From Tetrahymena elliotti 4EA (lineage: Eukaryota > Ciliophora > Oligohymenophorea > Hymenostomatida > Tetrahymenidae): DNA of 64,000 bases. The notes beneath the pieces were generated by a model, which saw only the letters and a list, made by a program, of their open reading frames with translations, did no database searches and was not told the origin of the DNA. The stretch spans positions 62,001 to 126,000 of the forward strand of contig JH720293.1 of assembly GCA_000231825.2 (NCBI GenBank), written 5' to 3'. This document shows positions 38,401-50,131 of this stretch, one piece after another (within the stretch, counting starts at the first letter, position 1; every line of letters begins with the position of its first letter). The position numbers and the translations under genes were made by a program.

Positions 38401-39142
38401 GTCACTTTCTACAGTAAATGGCTAGCCCCTTTTAAATTTTTGAGAAGCTGATTATGAAAGTAGCTTAATGTGTGAAGCAACTGGTTTTATAAGTTATAGT
38501 TATAATTAAATAATCCTTTTTCTATCTCTAAAATTATTAATCTTTAAGAATTAAAATCAAAGTTAATTAATATTAAAAATTTGAATACTGTTATGCAGAA
38601 GAACATGAATTGATAAATTTATTTTCAGGATCAAATAAGCTACCAAATTCATTTGGAGATGCAGGATTTATTGAAAGAGCTTTTGTACTTGAAAGCTATC
38701 CTATTGATGGAAGGCGCGTTATGCCTTAATTTTGAACTTAATTCCCTGGATTTTTTTCATATAAAGAGCTATGTTTACCATGAGAAGGAGGAAGAATTTT
38801 ACTCACTGGTTTACAATTATTAGTATTACAGCTCATATTAGTATTGTAATTATTTGTGTGAGTAGACTATTCTTAGAGTGCTCCATTAAAGATTTCATTT
38901 TCGCTTGAGCCTTCAGATTAATAGAAATTTGAATTCATGCGACTTTGCGAGCTATTGTGAGAGAGCATTTCTTTTTACCCTATACAATGGTTGCTAATTA
39001 ATGCTTAGTCTTTAAAGAAATTGTATATGTTTTTTCTTTGTAATCTCTCACTTCTTTCTTTTGCTTTTCTTTATTTAGAAATACTTTATTAATTTTTTTT
39101 ATTTACGTGCCCTATATCTTTATATAAGTATATGATAATCAT
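35462..39142 (-). CDS. Ser/Asn/Gln-rich disordered protein, two-exon model
   Basis: Exon 2 (35462-37829) is a single open frame of 789 codons to the TGA. Exon 1 (38589-39142) is open for 184 codons. A 759-nt intron (37830-38588, GTATTC...AATAG) joins them in phase to give 973 aa. That intron is long for this genome, so two separate genes remain possible: exon 2 alone could start at Met 37819. The first Met could be at 39142 or 38968; the basic stretch KERSERLQRKNIYNFFKDQA between them looks coded. The protein is almost wholly low complexity, with many Ser-Pro sites (LLSPPT, SIPNSPKN, FSSPQQ) that could be phosphorylated by proline-directed kinases. There is no domain, TM segment or signal peptide. 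The function is unknown; a cytoskeletal or regulatory scaffold is a guess. Confidence 0.55.
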
Positions 39143-39299
39143 CGTTTTTTTTAACACTAATTTCCCAATTAATTCCCATTGATTTTCTTTCCTCTTTCTT
39201 TTTCTTCTTTTTCTTTTGTTTGTTTTGTTCAATCCAGTCAGTCAGTCATTCATTCATTCAAGAATTTTTAGAGTTTGAGCTGATTCCTTTTTTGGTACT

Positions 39300-40800
39300 T
39301 TTGATTATCTTTGATAAAGATTTATTCATAATAAAATACCTCGTACTTATTTTTATTTAGTGAAAAGACTGATCCTCTTTTTAATTCTTTGTAGTTCCAT
39401 AATATAAGCTAAGAGCAGCCTTCATTTTTTCATTGATTTATTTCAGGGTTTATTTAAAATCATAAAGTCAATTTTTATATTTCTATCAGTGTTTTTTAGT
39501 TGCTCTGTACCTAAAATATAATGGTTATGCTGCTCAAAAGGCGAAAGAATTTATGTAGTTATATTCAAAAAATATATTATAAAAATATTAATCTGATTCT
39601 AAAAAATATAAATAAATTTCTTTTTAAAATAATTTCTAAGTATAGAGATGTTTTAAATATTAAAAGTATGATACAATTTGTAAATAAAGACTCCAAACCT
39701 TTTAAAAAAACACTAAATACAGAAATTATAAAATTTTTTTTTACATTAAAGTAAAGTAAAGATTTTCTTATTGGGAAAAAAGTTAAATTTGCTCAATTTC
39801 TGTCAAAGCAAACAAGAAAGTAGATTTTAAAATTTTTGAGTAAAATGCTCCAAAATCTATTTATAGAAAAATCAATAAAATGATAGAAAATAAACAAAGA
39901 ACAAAATAAATGTCTATTAGAAAAAAGAACGAAGGACAAATGAATACATTAGAACTAAAAAGTCCAAATATTTTAGGGAGTAAAATCAAAATTTTTTCTT
40001 TTAATAATTATTCTTTATTGAATTTACAAATGACATTCTATAATGCTAAATCTAAATTCAAAAAGATGTTTTGCCTACAGATCACATGCATTATCTTTTT
40101 TTAAGATAACAATTTTTTTATTTTTAACATTTATTTAGATGTAATTACACAGTCTACATTTCCTAAAATAAAAATAAAAGCTTAAAAAGGTAAATCCTGT
40201 AAAGTATTTAGTGGTTCTTATTAATTTTGTTAGGTCATTTGCTTCAAATTAATTTAATCACTGATCTATTTTTCCCCATCATGGATCTAAATATATGCTA
40301 ATTTTTATTTATTAGTTCGAGGGTTTTTAAAAATATCTTACATATTCATCTTTTAATTATAAGCTGTAATTTGCCTTTCTTTATGACAAGCATCTTCATA
40401 GATATTTTTTATAATTAATTTATATTTTAAAAAGCTTGAATTCTTCATTTTTATTAAAAAATTGTTTCATTTTAAAAATATTGGTTTTGCTAAATTGTTG
40501 CATAAGATTTAAATTATCAGTAACTCTGTTTAATTTTTATTTTTGAGAGTATTTTACTTACTTAAATCCACCTCAAATTTAATAATTTCGTTCATAAGAT
40601 ATTCCAAAATAATCTAAGTACAAATATATATTTAATTATATACTGATTGTTTTTTTATTTGAAAATACATAAAAGATATTCTATAAAACTGCTACTACTC
40701 AATTTTTTTGGAAAAGTGTAAGTAAAATAAAAGTCCATTTTCTTTATTGTGCTTTAATTTACTACTAGTGCCTATGTGCGTAAATAAAATTTTATTCTTA
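39300..40800. other. Unresolved coding-like segments, possibly a decayed gene
   Basis: On the minus strand, about 40540-40640 encodes a segment that splices plausibly to about 40430-40510 (VTDNLNLMQQFSKTNIFKMK). A second segment one base out of frame follows without any possible GT donor between them (KNIYEDACHKERQITAYNQK, about 40150-40410). Both have good coding composition. On the plus strand, 39521-39886 and 39881-40101 also look partly coding (for example FAQFLSKQTRKQILKFLSKM). The two strands cannot both be right. A frameshifted minus-strand pseudogene around 40150-40640 is my best reading; the plus-strand frames are less sure. Confidence 0.3.
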
Positions 40801-41923
40801 GTACTTGACAGAAATTAATGTTATTATCAATATCAAGTTATTTTGATAGTACTAAGCTGGCTTAATTGAGATTATCTCAAATTAAATTTTGCTTTTGATG
40901 AATCTAAAAATGATTAATCAGGATTAAATTTTATTAGAAATAATTTTTATAGATTTTTATAATTAATTACTGAGTCAAATAAATATTTTGTTGCAAGCAG
41001 TAAGAAATAATTTGGAAGACAATAATTTAAATACTTAAAAATTACTAACTAAATAGATAGAAAGTTGAAAAAGAGCATATATTTTATGATCAATTAGTAA
41101 GTATGTACTGACTTAATTTTTAAGAAAAACATTAAAAATTCTTAAATTATGGAAGATATTTTCTGTTAGCACTATTTATATTATGTTAATCAAAAATAAT
41201 AAAAAATTTATAATAGAGGTTATTTTTTGTTTAGTATTTGCTACTATTATTGAAAAAATTTCTTTTATAAAATTACATCCTAACGTATTTTTATCATAGA
41301 CAGTAGTTACAAAAAGATAGATTAAAAAATTATTATATCTATATCAAATTGGGAGGGAGAAACAAAACCTTAAATATTAATCAAAAAATAAATAAACATT
41401 ATTTCATTTGCTAATTCCTTATTTTATTTTATATGCTTGAATTTCTTTTTCAAATAAGAATTTTTGGATATTTTCCACTAATTTTTTCTCAAAATTTTTA
41501 TGACCCAATAAAAATATAAATTAACATTTAGATGTTGTAACCAAATAGTTGTTTATCTTTATCTACTTATATGAAAGCTCTTAAAATAGAATACTATTGC
41601 TTAATTTTATTAATCAAAAGAAGAAAAATCATAAAGTGTTTAATTACACTATTAAAAAAATAAATAAAACAAATCAATATTTTTCTATGTAAATAAAAAT
41701 ATCATTAGAAAAATATAACAGTAATAGAAGTAGTATCAGATAAAATATCTTGACAAAATTATTAAATTGATTATTCAGGAATGGATTTCTGATTTTTTAT
41801 TAAAATTGAAGAAATTAATTAATAAGTTACTTTTTTAATAAAAAGTAATTTCTACTCATTCATAGAACATAAAATTAAAACAATTTATATTTTTATATGA
41901 TTTTATTTATTTCATAAATTGTA
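40801..41923. other. Intergenic, no gene recognised
   Basis: About 1.1 kb of AT-rich sequence, probably including the 3' UTR of the large minus-strand gene that ends at 41924. Nothing else was recognised. Confidence 0.4.
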
Positions 41924-44900
41924 TCATTTCTTTTTAAGTAAGCTAACAGTTTCAAAGCTTCCTGTTTAGGTAGGAGGCTTAGCTTATCTGATAACAGATC
42001 CATGATTTTCACTAGAAATTAAGATAGAGAATTCTTTAACTTAGTTAATATCGCTAGAACTACTTAAAGCATAATCAAATCTGCCTCTTAAATCAGTATA
42101 ACCGTCTCTGAAGAATTGTACTGAATCATCTTTATATTTAGCAAAGCATTTAACATAGACCTATTTTTATGTTAATATTAATTAATTAGTTTATTTCATA
42201 TTAAAGAAAAATTACTTTTTGCAACGGGGCATTATTTTCATCAAGAATCTTTACTTAGCCATACTTTTCAATCATTTAAACCTTTAATGAAGAAGAGAAG
42301 TAAGAAAGTATTTGAACTCCATTCTTTGAAACAAGTTGGATGTAGAGATTTTTGTTAGCATATTCAGCTGGTATTTCAATGACTTACTTTTCTAAAGTGC
42401 TCAAGCTTTCGAAATTCAATTTAATTGTGTGGTTAGGTTTAATAAAGGTAAATTCATTTCTATTTCCACCTTCCATGAAAGGTTGAGTAGAGAATAATAC
42501 TTCAATATCAAGTTGATAGAGATTAATTTCTGCAGTTTCAGCATATTAATAATATACAATCACCTTTTTGTCTTAAATTTCAAAGTTAATGGCAGATTCC
42601 TTTTCAGCATTCTTTAAATTCTTTTTATATAAATTAATAAATTTTAATTCCTTAAATTTAATTAAGTTTAAATTACTTTGCTGAGATCAGTGTTTTCAGC
42701 TACTTCAGATTCTTCTACTAATTCACCGTCATATTCAGTAAGTTAGTTTTGAAGATTGATGAAAAGATTTCTCCAAGAAGTAATTGGATATTCAAGATAG
42801 GTTTAACTGATTTCTCTGGCTCTCTTGAAGTTTGGACCACCTGTGTAGATATCTAAGTAAGCAGCAAAGTAATCATATTAAATCTTGGAATTATCAGTTA
42901 ATTCTGATTCTTTGATCTTTCCAAATACTTTCAAAGCTTCATCTATACGCTCTTAAAGTATTAAATAGTAACTCAAAACAAGATAATGAGCACTCTAATT
43001 TTTATCAAATATGTTTTATCAATAAAATAAATTTGTTGAAAAATAAGTATTTACAGTGAGCTTAGAGACGTGTGAAAGGTATGCTGTGTAATCTTAGTAT
43101 GTTTACTTGAATTAAACATTCAAAATCTTGCTCTTATTTTAGTTCATGAAGCTGTGAGTACGAGATGTAAGGAGAGGGTGATATTCAAATAATTAAAATT
43201 GATCAAAATTAAGTAAGTCAGATGAATGATAGAAAATTTTCTAGTAAGGATAGATCATTCTGTTTTTTCTGAATTCCTGATTATTTAATAATTCAATAAC
43301 ACCTTATTCATAGTTGTGGAATATGCTGTATTCCCATACTGTTCTGCTGAAAATTCCCTATTCTCTCAAAATCTCTAAGAAGCTCAAGAAGAATTACTAA
43401 AAATTGCAAAAAAAATAAATATTAAATTTAATTGTTATTTTTAAATTATCTAAATACCTTATCAGCTTAAATAATGTAGAGGATCTTGTTAATGTTAAAG
43501 GCTTTTGAGTCATGTAAGTTTTAAGTTTTGGCAAACTTAAGGATATCTTCTTTGGAACCATTATTAAGAATGTCAGAAAGATTTTCCATCTTTTTAATTT
43601 GATTGAATTGCTTAACAACAATTGGAGGAATTTCATTGGCTTAGGCAATAATAACTCCATTTCTAGAAGCGTTACTTCTGTAAATACTAAATGTACCAGG
43701 CTTAGGGAAGTAGAAGAAGAATTCAATATTATTGTATGTTTGATAAGAGTTAACAGTAATATCAATACTTTTAGTGTATTCAAAACTATTAACTGGAATA
43801 GCTCCTTCTGGAATTTCAGTAAGAATTGAGAGATTCAAATTAGCAATTGAGATGTTAGAGATGATAACCTTGCATCCATAAATCTTGTTAATTATAAATT
43901 CTTCAACCTCTTTTTCAATGCTAATAGTAGGATCATCCTTAAGGGTTGTATATCTGTCACTAGGATCAAAGAATGTTTAAATAATACTAACATTAGCCTA
44001 TTTAATAAAATTTTAAAATTTATGTAAATAAAATGGATTATTTTTAATTTGAAAAGAATGAATTTTACTTTAGTAATTTCAGAAGATTGAACTATTTCTT
44101 TAGAGAAATAAATGACATTCTTTTTTGAAACTATTTGGATCTTTCTTCCAGGAAGAGAGTTAAGGTCATAATTGTCTCTCGATGTGTGAGCAATATCCAT
44201 AAGAGCAAGAATACTAATAGCCTCAACATGATTTTAGAAGCCATAAACGAAATTTTCACTAACAAAATTTTCGATTCCATTGTTATTGACAATATATCTA
44301 GCTAAGTCACTCCAGAATTTATTTACCTAGACTAACTTATTATAATTATCAATTTTGTTATCTGAATAATAATGTCTTTCAATATATTCTTTAGTATTTT
44401 CTAATTTCTTGTATCCTTCTTTGAACTATTTTCTAACTTCTAAAAGATCTTCTGCCCTGCATTCTTAAGCATAGAAACAATCATCAGATTCTTCAGCGTC
44501 CATTAGTACTGCTTTTTGTTCACATTATTTTGATCTAAGATCCATTTTTTTCATAGCTGAAGATCTATATTTAGCTGAAGATTAGATTGAAGCTTCACAA
44601 CAATCCATCTTTAAAGAAGGGGGAGCAAATGCAGTAGCTGTTGTAACAGCTATTATTTCATCTTTTGCTGAAGATTCTATAATTGTTAAGAATAATCTCT
44701 TTTGCAAATCAATATTCTTAGGTTAGGTCTTTTAAGCATTTTCAATGGATGAAGCTAAGCATTCTGCTCTTTCTTTTAGATTGTTTTTTACTAATGTGAG
44801 GATAAGTAGAACTTATTCTAGGGTATTTAATTCATTGATTTTTTCAGTTCTAGAATACTTAATTTACTCTTCTTTATTACCAAGAAGGAAATAGTCAATG

Positions 44901-47900
44901 AAGGACTTTTAGATTTTATTTTTTAAGAAAGGTTCAACAACGACTCTAAAGAAATTATTATCTTTAAAGTAAAGGAATAAGTTAAGTTCATGAGAAGCAT
45001 ATTCATTATACTTTTCTAATTTTTATCTGTCTGTATAGGTGATCCATTCTTTCAAAAATTACCAGGTGTTATAACTTTTTCCATTATAATCATCAGTTCT
45101 TCTTCCTGTTTTCATAAGCTACTTTTAGATTTCAAAGATTTCAGGGATGCTTCCAACAACAGCAGTTTGGCTATCTGCTGAAATTTATAAAGTTTAGGCA
45201 GCATTTAATTTGCCAGAGCTATAGTTCTCAGTGTAAAACTATTTATTTTAAATTATATTATAAAATATTATAAAATAGAATGCTATTTACTTAATCTGGT
45301 TTCATAGAGGAAACATGTCTAAGATCTTGAGTTGAAGTTTAAGAAGATGTTGTTGGGAACGTGTCAGAGATTGCAAGCTAATCACTAGCTACAATTACTT
45401 AAATACTAGCATAATTCTTCCATTATAAACCAGGAATTATTACTGATCCGTCTTATTAAACTTAATGGTTAGATGTTACATAGCATGCATGATTTAAGAA
45501 GTTCAAGAATGAATCAATATCTCCTTTTACTACTTGACTAGGGCAATAGGCACGGGCAGATCTAAGTGATCCTCCAAAAGTATTGGAACTCATGGAGAGG
45601 CATGCTGCTTTTTCATGAAGCATTTAAAGTTATGCAGGTTTGGAACTAGTTTAGAAATCTTATCCTTTATCTAAGCTTTCTTTTTCGAATGTTGTGTCTC
45701 TATTAAATGTCCTCTTAAGCAAAACACAAGGCTTTTCAAGAGTATTTCCAATTCTTTTAAGTTCATTCTTTCTATTATAGACATAGCATATTTCATCACC
45801 AATTTTTTTGTTGTTAAAGAAGCTTGCTGCTTGAAATTAAATGCTGAAAACAGAAAGAGCTTTGCTAATTCTGTTGTTTCTTAAACTTTAAACAAACTTA
45901 TTCTATTCACTTGATAAGTAATTGAAAGCAAAAATATGAACTCTAATTCTTTTTCTCTAAGTTTCAGTAATATTTTCAGGTAAGTTCAAGTTAACTAAAA
46001 TATCTGCTTCTGTTTCAGATTAAGGAACAAGGAGTGTTTCCTTGATAGAGACTAGGCTTTCTCTTGAATTTTCAACCTATTTAAATAATAATTTAATTAT
46101 AAAAAATACTTATTTTGAATTAATTACCTAGATAAATCTATTTTCAGTGATTAAGAAGGATTTATTGTGTGCCCAGTAAGTTCCTCTGTAAACTTTAATT
46201 GTAACATAAGATTATAACTCTAAAATATGTAGAATATAAACTCCCTATTTTAATCCAGAAATTCTTAAGAAGCCAGTAACAGATTTTACTTATTCATAAA
46301 GATCTTCATAGACAAATTCTTAGCAGTCTTAATTGACTGAATAGAAAGTAATATTTTCACGGCTCAAATCAACATTACTGGGTAAAGGAATTTCAACAGT
46401 TTCTTCTTCATTAATAGTTATCTCTGAAGGTAATTCTGTCTTCAAGTTTTAAGCAATAACCCAATTTTGATTGATTTCTGCAAAGTTTTAGTATTATCTA
46501 ACAATGGCGATTATATTGTTAATGTTTTCTAATAAACCAAGAACGACCTTACCTTCAGCATCTGTTTGAAGAGTTTTTGTAATTTCTTTGTTTATCTTTT
46601 TGTGGATAAATTATAGTTCAATTGGTATTTTTTCTAAGGGTTATCCAGTCTTATCAAGAGCATAAATTACATAGCCATGAGAGTTGGTATTCTTTAAATA
46701 TAAATTAAAGATTTAATTTTAAGGTACTTAATGGAGGTCGAATGTCAAAACATTCTTGCTGGCTAAGTGTTATTTAGTGCCATCCATTTTTGTGATAACA
46801 CCTGTGCATTCAATTTCTATGGATTTGATAATGCTCTAAATTGGAATTTCGATTTCAATATCTTCTTTGTTGCTAAACTTGAAATCCTTAAATTCTATTG
46901 CTGTTGGAATATCTTAATGATTTTTTATGCCTACCTTGATGAGTTAATCTTCAATTATACTCATATCAGCAGGTAAGCTATTGACACTGAAACTTGGATG
47001 AATGATAACCTTTGATTTATTTCCTTACAAGAAAGATTCTTAGTTATACATATAAGTGCATTGGAAATTATATTCTTCTGTTAAGACAGTAAAAGGTTCA
47101 ATCTCTGAGAAATCATTATGGACTAATATTAAATCATAATTGTTGTAAGAACTAGCATAAGGAATGATGATTTGACCGTTTTCATCAGCGCTAAAGAATC
47201 TTTCATTCATCCAAACACCTGTTCTACCTCCTTAAGTGGGTTTGCAAATATTTTACTATTCATCAATAATAGTGATTAAATGTCCTGCAATAGTAGGGGT
47301 TGAGATAATATTCAAAAGACCTTTAATAAAATTTATAATTTAATAAAAGTTATTTAAAATTATGAAAAATAATTACCTTTTTTGAATACAGCTCTAGATG
47401 ATATTGAGTTACCAAAGAATTCAACAATAAAGATACCTCTATCAGCCTTTTAGATGGGTTCTAAATCATATTATCTTAAAACTAATTAGTTGGAAGGTTC
47501 TTTATATGTATACTCAGTAGTATGTAATGGAATAAGACCATCAAGATTAATTGTATTATCGAACTAGGTTTTTTTCTAGATATAATAGTTTTCAGTCTTT
47601 ATTTCGAAGATATTTACAGTCAAATTTTAAATGTTTTTAACTTCGACTTCTAATTTTACTTATTCATTACCCTTAACATATCTATTATTGCTGTCAAGAA
47701 TATTAATCTATCTTAAGTTAACTAAGGTTTCTATTTCTGATTAGGAGTAAACAGATGATGATTTGGTGATGTATTCTTATTAACCATTTAAAATTTTAGA
47801 TTTGTAGAATGTTTTATTCAAGAAATGTATATCTAAAATAGAGTCAAAAGGTTTAATGTTTTCAGCATTTCTCAAGAAGAAAAGGAGATAATTCTCTACT

Positions 47901-49259
47901 GTTGTTAGCATCTAATGATTACTAAGAGTAGTGAATTAGAAAATTTAACTCCATTCTCTGTTTGGTTAGATAATATTTTAGATAAATTTTTCTCTATGAG
48001 TAGTGGAGAAACAGCTTTTTTTATAAGAATAATTATATATTTTAACTCAAAATGTTAAATTTAAGATGTTTACCTTAAGGCCTATGGAGGATGAGTAATA
48101 AATTCAACAAATAATTTTTAGTTGTAATCTTTTAAATCATAACTCAAAAGAACTATTTCACTGACCAATAATCTAATCAAGTATTATAATTTTAATGGCA
48201 AATTCTCTCTTGCCCAAGCCAAAATGACTGAGTATTGACTCTATTTCTATTTCTTTTGTTCTTATGTCAAAGTAATGTTATCTTTGTACAAAAATTAGCT
48301 AATATCCTAATAATTTAGTAATATTTTTTAATTATACTTTCAAAGAATAATGAAATAAAATAGTCTGTTCTATTTGAAGCAAAACTAAATTCTGCTTGAA
48401 ATATCCATTTTCACAGTAAATACAAAAACTTCTTTAATAAAATCAATTTAATTTAAAGTTAATTTACTTTAAAGAAATTCTTCTTGATTAATGCAAGTTA
48501 GTATTCAAAAGTTTCAAAAACAATATCTTTCATGAGTGCTCCAAATTCCTTTAGTTAAGTCAAGCTCAATCTGTCATAACCTGCTCTTTGGAAATCATAA
48601 ACGTGCTTTCTGGATTAATAATTATCATATATAGCCTTGTATATTTTAGGGACATCTTTTACTTGATGGAGGCATGGAACATTAGAAACAAAAGTTTCAA
48701 GAATTGAGGCATAATCATTTTATTTTTAAGCTTCTGTGAGAAGTCTATTTACATCAATCTTGTAGAGAGCTTAAGGAACGATATTACTAAGAATGTGTCT
48801 ATTTGTATAAGCTTAATTCAAATAGTTTTAGAAGCTAATCTCCTTTTAATCAAGAGAGGTTTCAAGTTAACTGCCTTAAAGTTGTTCTGATTAGAATACT
48901 TCACCTCCTTAAACTGAGTTTGGTTTGGCAGCATTAAATTTAATCTAAAAATAGTTTTTGAGATCCTTAAGTGCTTATTCTCTTTAGACTGTGGAGCTTG
49001 ATTAAGAATCAAGAACTCTAAGAATGTGTAAGAAATCCAAACTGTGGGCAGAATACTTTTCTTGATAGTCTTAAGGGTATTTTGTTCTAAATTCAGTTAA
49101 AAGCTTAATATCTTCTTCAGCTAAAGTAGACTTAGTGTTCAAAGAATGTAAGACTTAGAAATATAAGTGCTCATATGATCCAGGAATGAGACTGTTGATG
49201 AAATCAGTCTTAGACTCAGTTAACAAGTACTACTCGTAAAGTTCTTCTTTAATACTCAT
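41924..49259 (-). CDS. Large conserved protist protein with macroglobulin-like beta domains
   Basis: A multi-exon gene of roughly 2,200 aa. Introns lie at about 42165-42220, 42624-42675, 43003-43055, 43399-43457, 43999-44077, 45239-45290, 46079-46127, 47322-47374, 48013-48075 and one or two within 48310-48475. The exact junctions near 48.4 kb are unsettled. The N-terminal 280 residues are helical. The middle has repeated beta-sandwich-like segments reminiscent of macroglobulin domains (INILDSNNRYVKG, FDNTINLDGLIP, RGIFIVEFFGNSISSRAVFK). A Cys-containing helical region follows, and the C-terminus ends with GYTDLRGRFDYALS. I recall similar tails in large unnamed proteins of other protists; that is from memory and unverified. 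There is no thioester GCGEQ motif, signal peptide or TM segment, so it is unlikely to act as a secreted protease trap. The function is unknown. Confidence 0.65.
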
Positions 49260-50131
49260 CTCTTTACTTTTACTATTTTAATTTGCTTATTCGTCTTTTT
49301 ATTGCTAGAAAGATATCAATTATTTTTAAAGTTTGTATAAAAATTAATTATAACACCAACCTAATCTCAATACATTTAAATTACGTTTTTATGCACTCAA
49401 TTAAATCAGAGATATTGCTATCTTCTTTTTTATTAAAATTGATTAACAAATAAAAAGATATTTTTCAAACTCCTTTACTCTATGAATAATAATATTTGGA
49501 TATTATAGTCATTCAATATTTTGATAATTTTATTAATTTATTTCTGATCAATAATTAATATTAATTACTAAAATTGAAGTATCCATATCTCAAAAAGGTC
49601 TGTAATTTTTATCTATTTCGCCCCCACCTACATCAATTTTTGATATATCCAAATTAATTTATCATTCAAGCTAATTGAATTGATTATCCTTCTTATCAGT
49701 ATAGAGATCAGAAACTTTTAGTAAAGCTCTTCAATTAATTAAATAGAAAATTAATAAGATTATTGACTTGCTTGCTTATAAATACTCTAAATGCCATCAA
49801 TTGATATTTTAATTTTTACTGGTATTAATTTCTGAATAATTTACTCTAAAATTAGATTGCCTCTTAGGTTACATAATCTATTTTAAAGAATTATTTCAAA
49901 CATTTATGTGGAAGTTATTTATAAATGAAACAAAAAAAAATTAGCATAGAACTAATAATAAAATATTTTGGGTACAATTTATGAATTAAAATTTATTTTG
50001 ATTTTTTTTTTTGTAAATCTAACTAATATTTAGTCTAAAATTTTATCTTTCAATTAGTTATTATTTTACTCAACGTTTGAAATAATATAATATTAAAATT
50101 AAAAAATATTAAAAGGGATCATAAAAATAAA
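49260..50131. other. Shared upstream region of divergent genes
   Basis: About 870 nt of AT-rich sequence between the starts of the large minus-strand gene and the BRCA2-like gene. Presumed promoters; no specific motif recognised. Confidence 0.4.
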
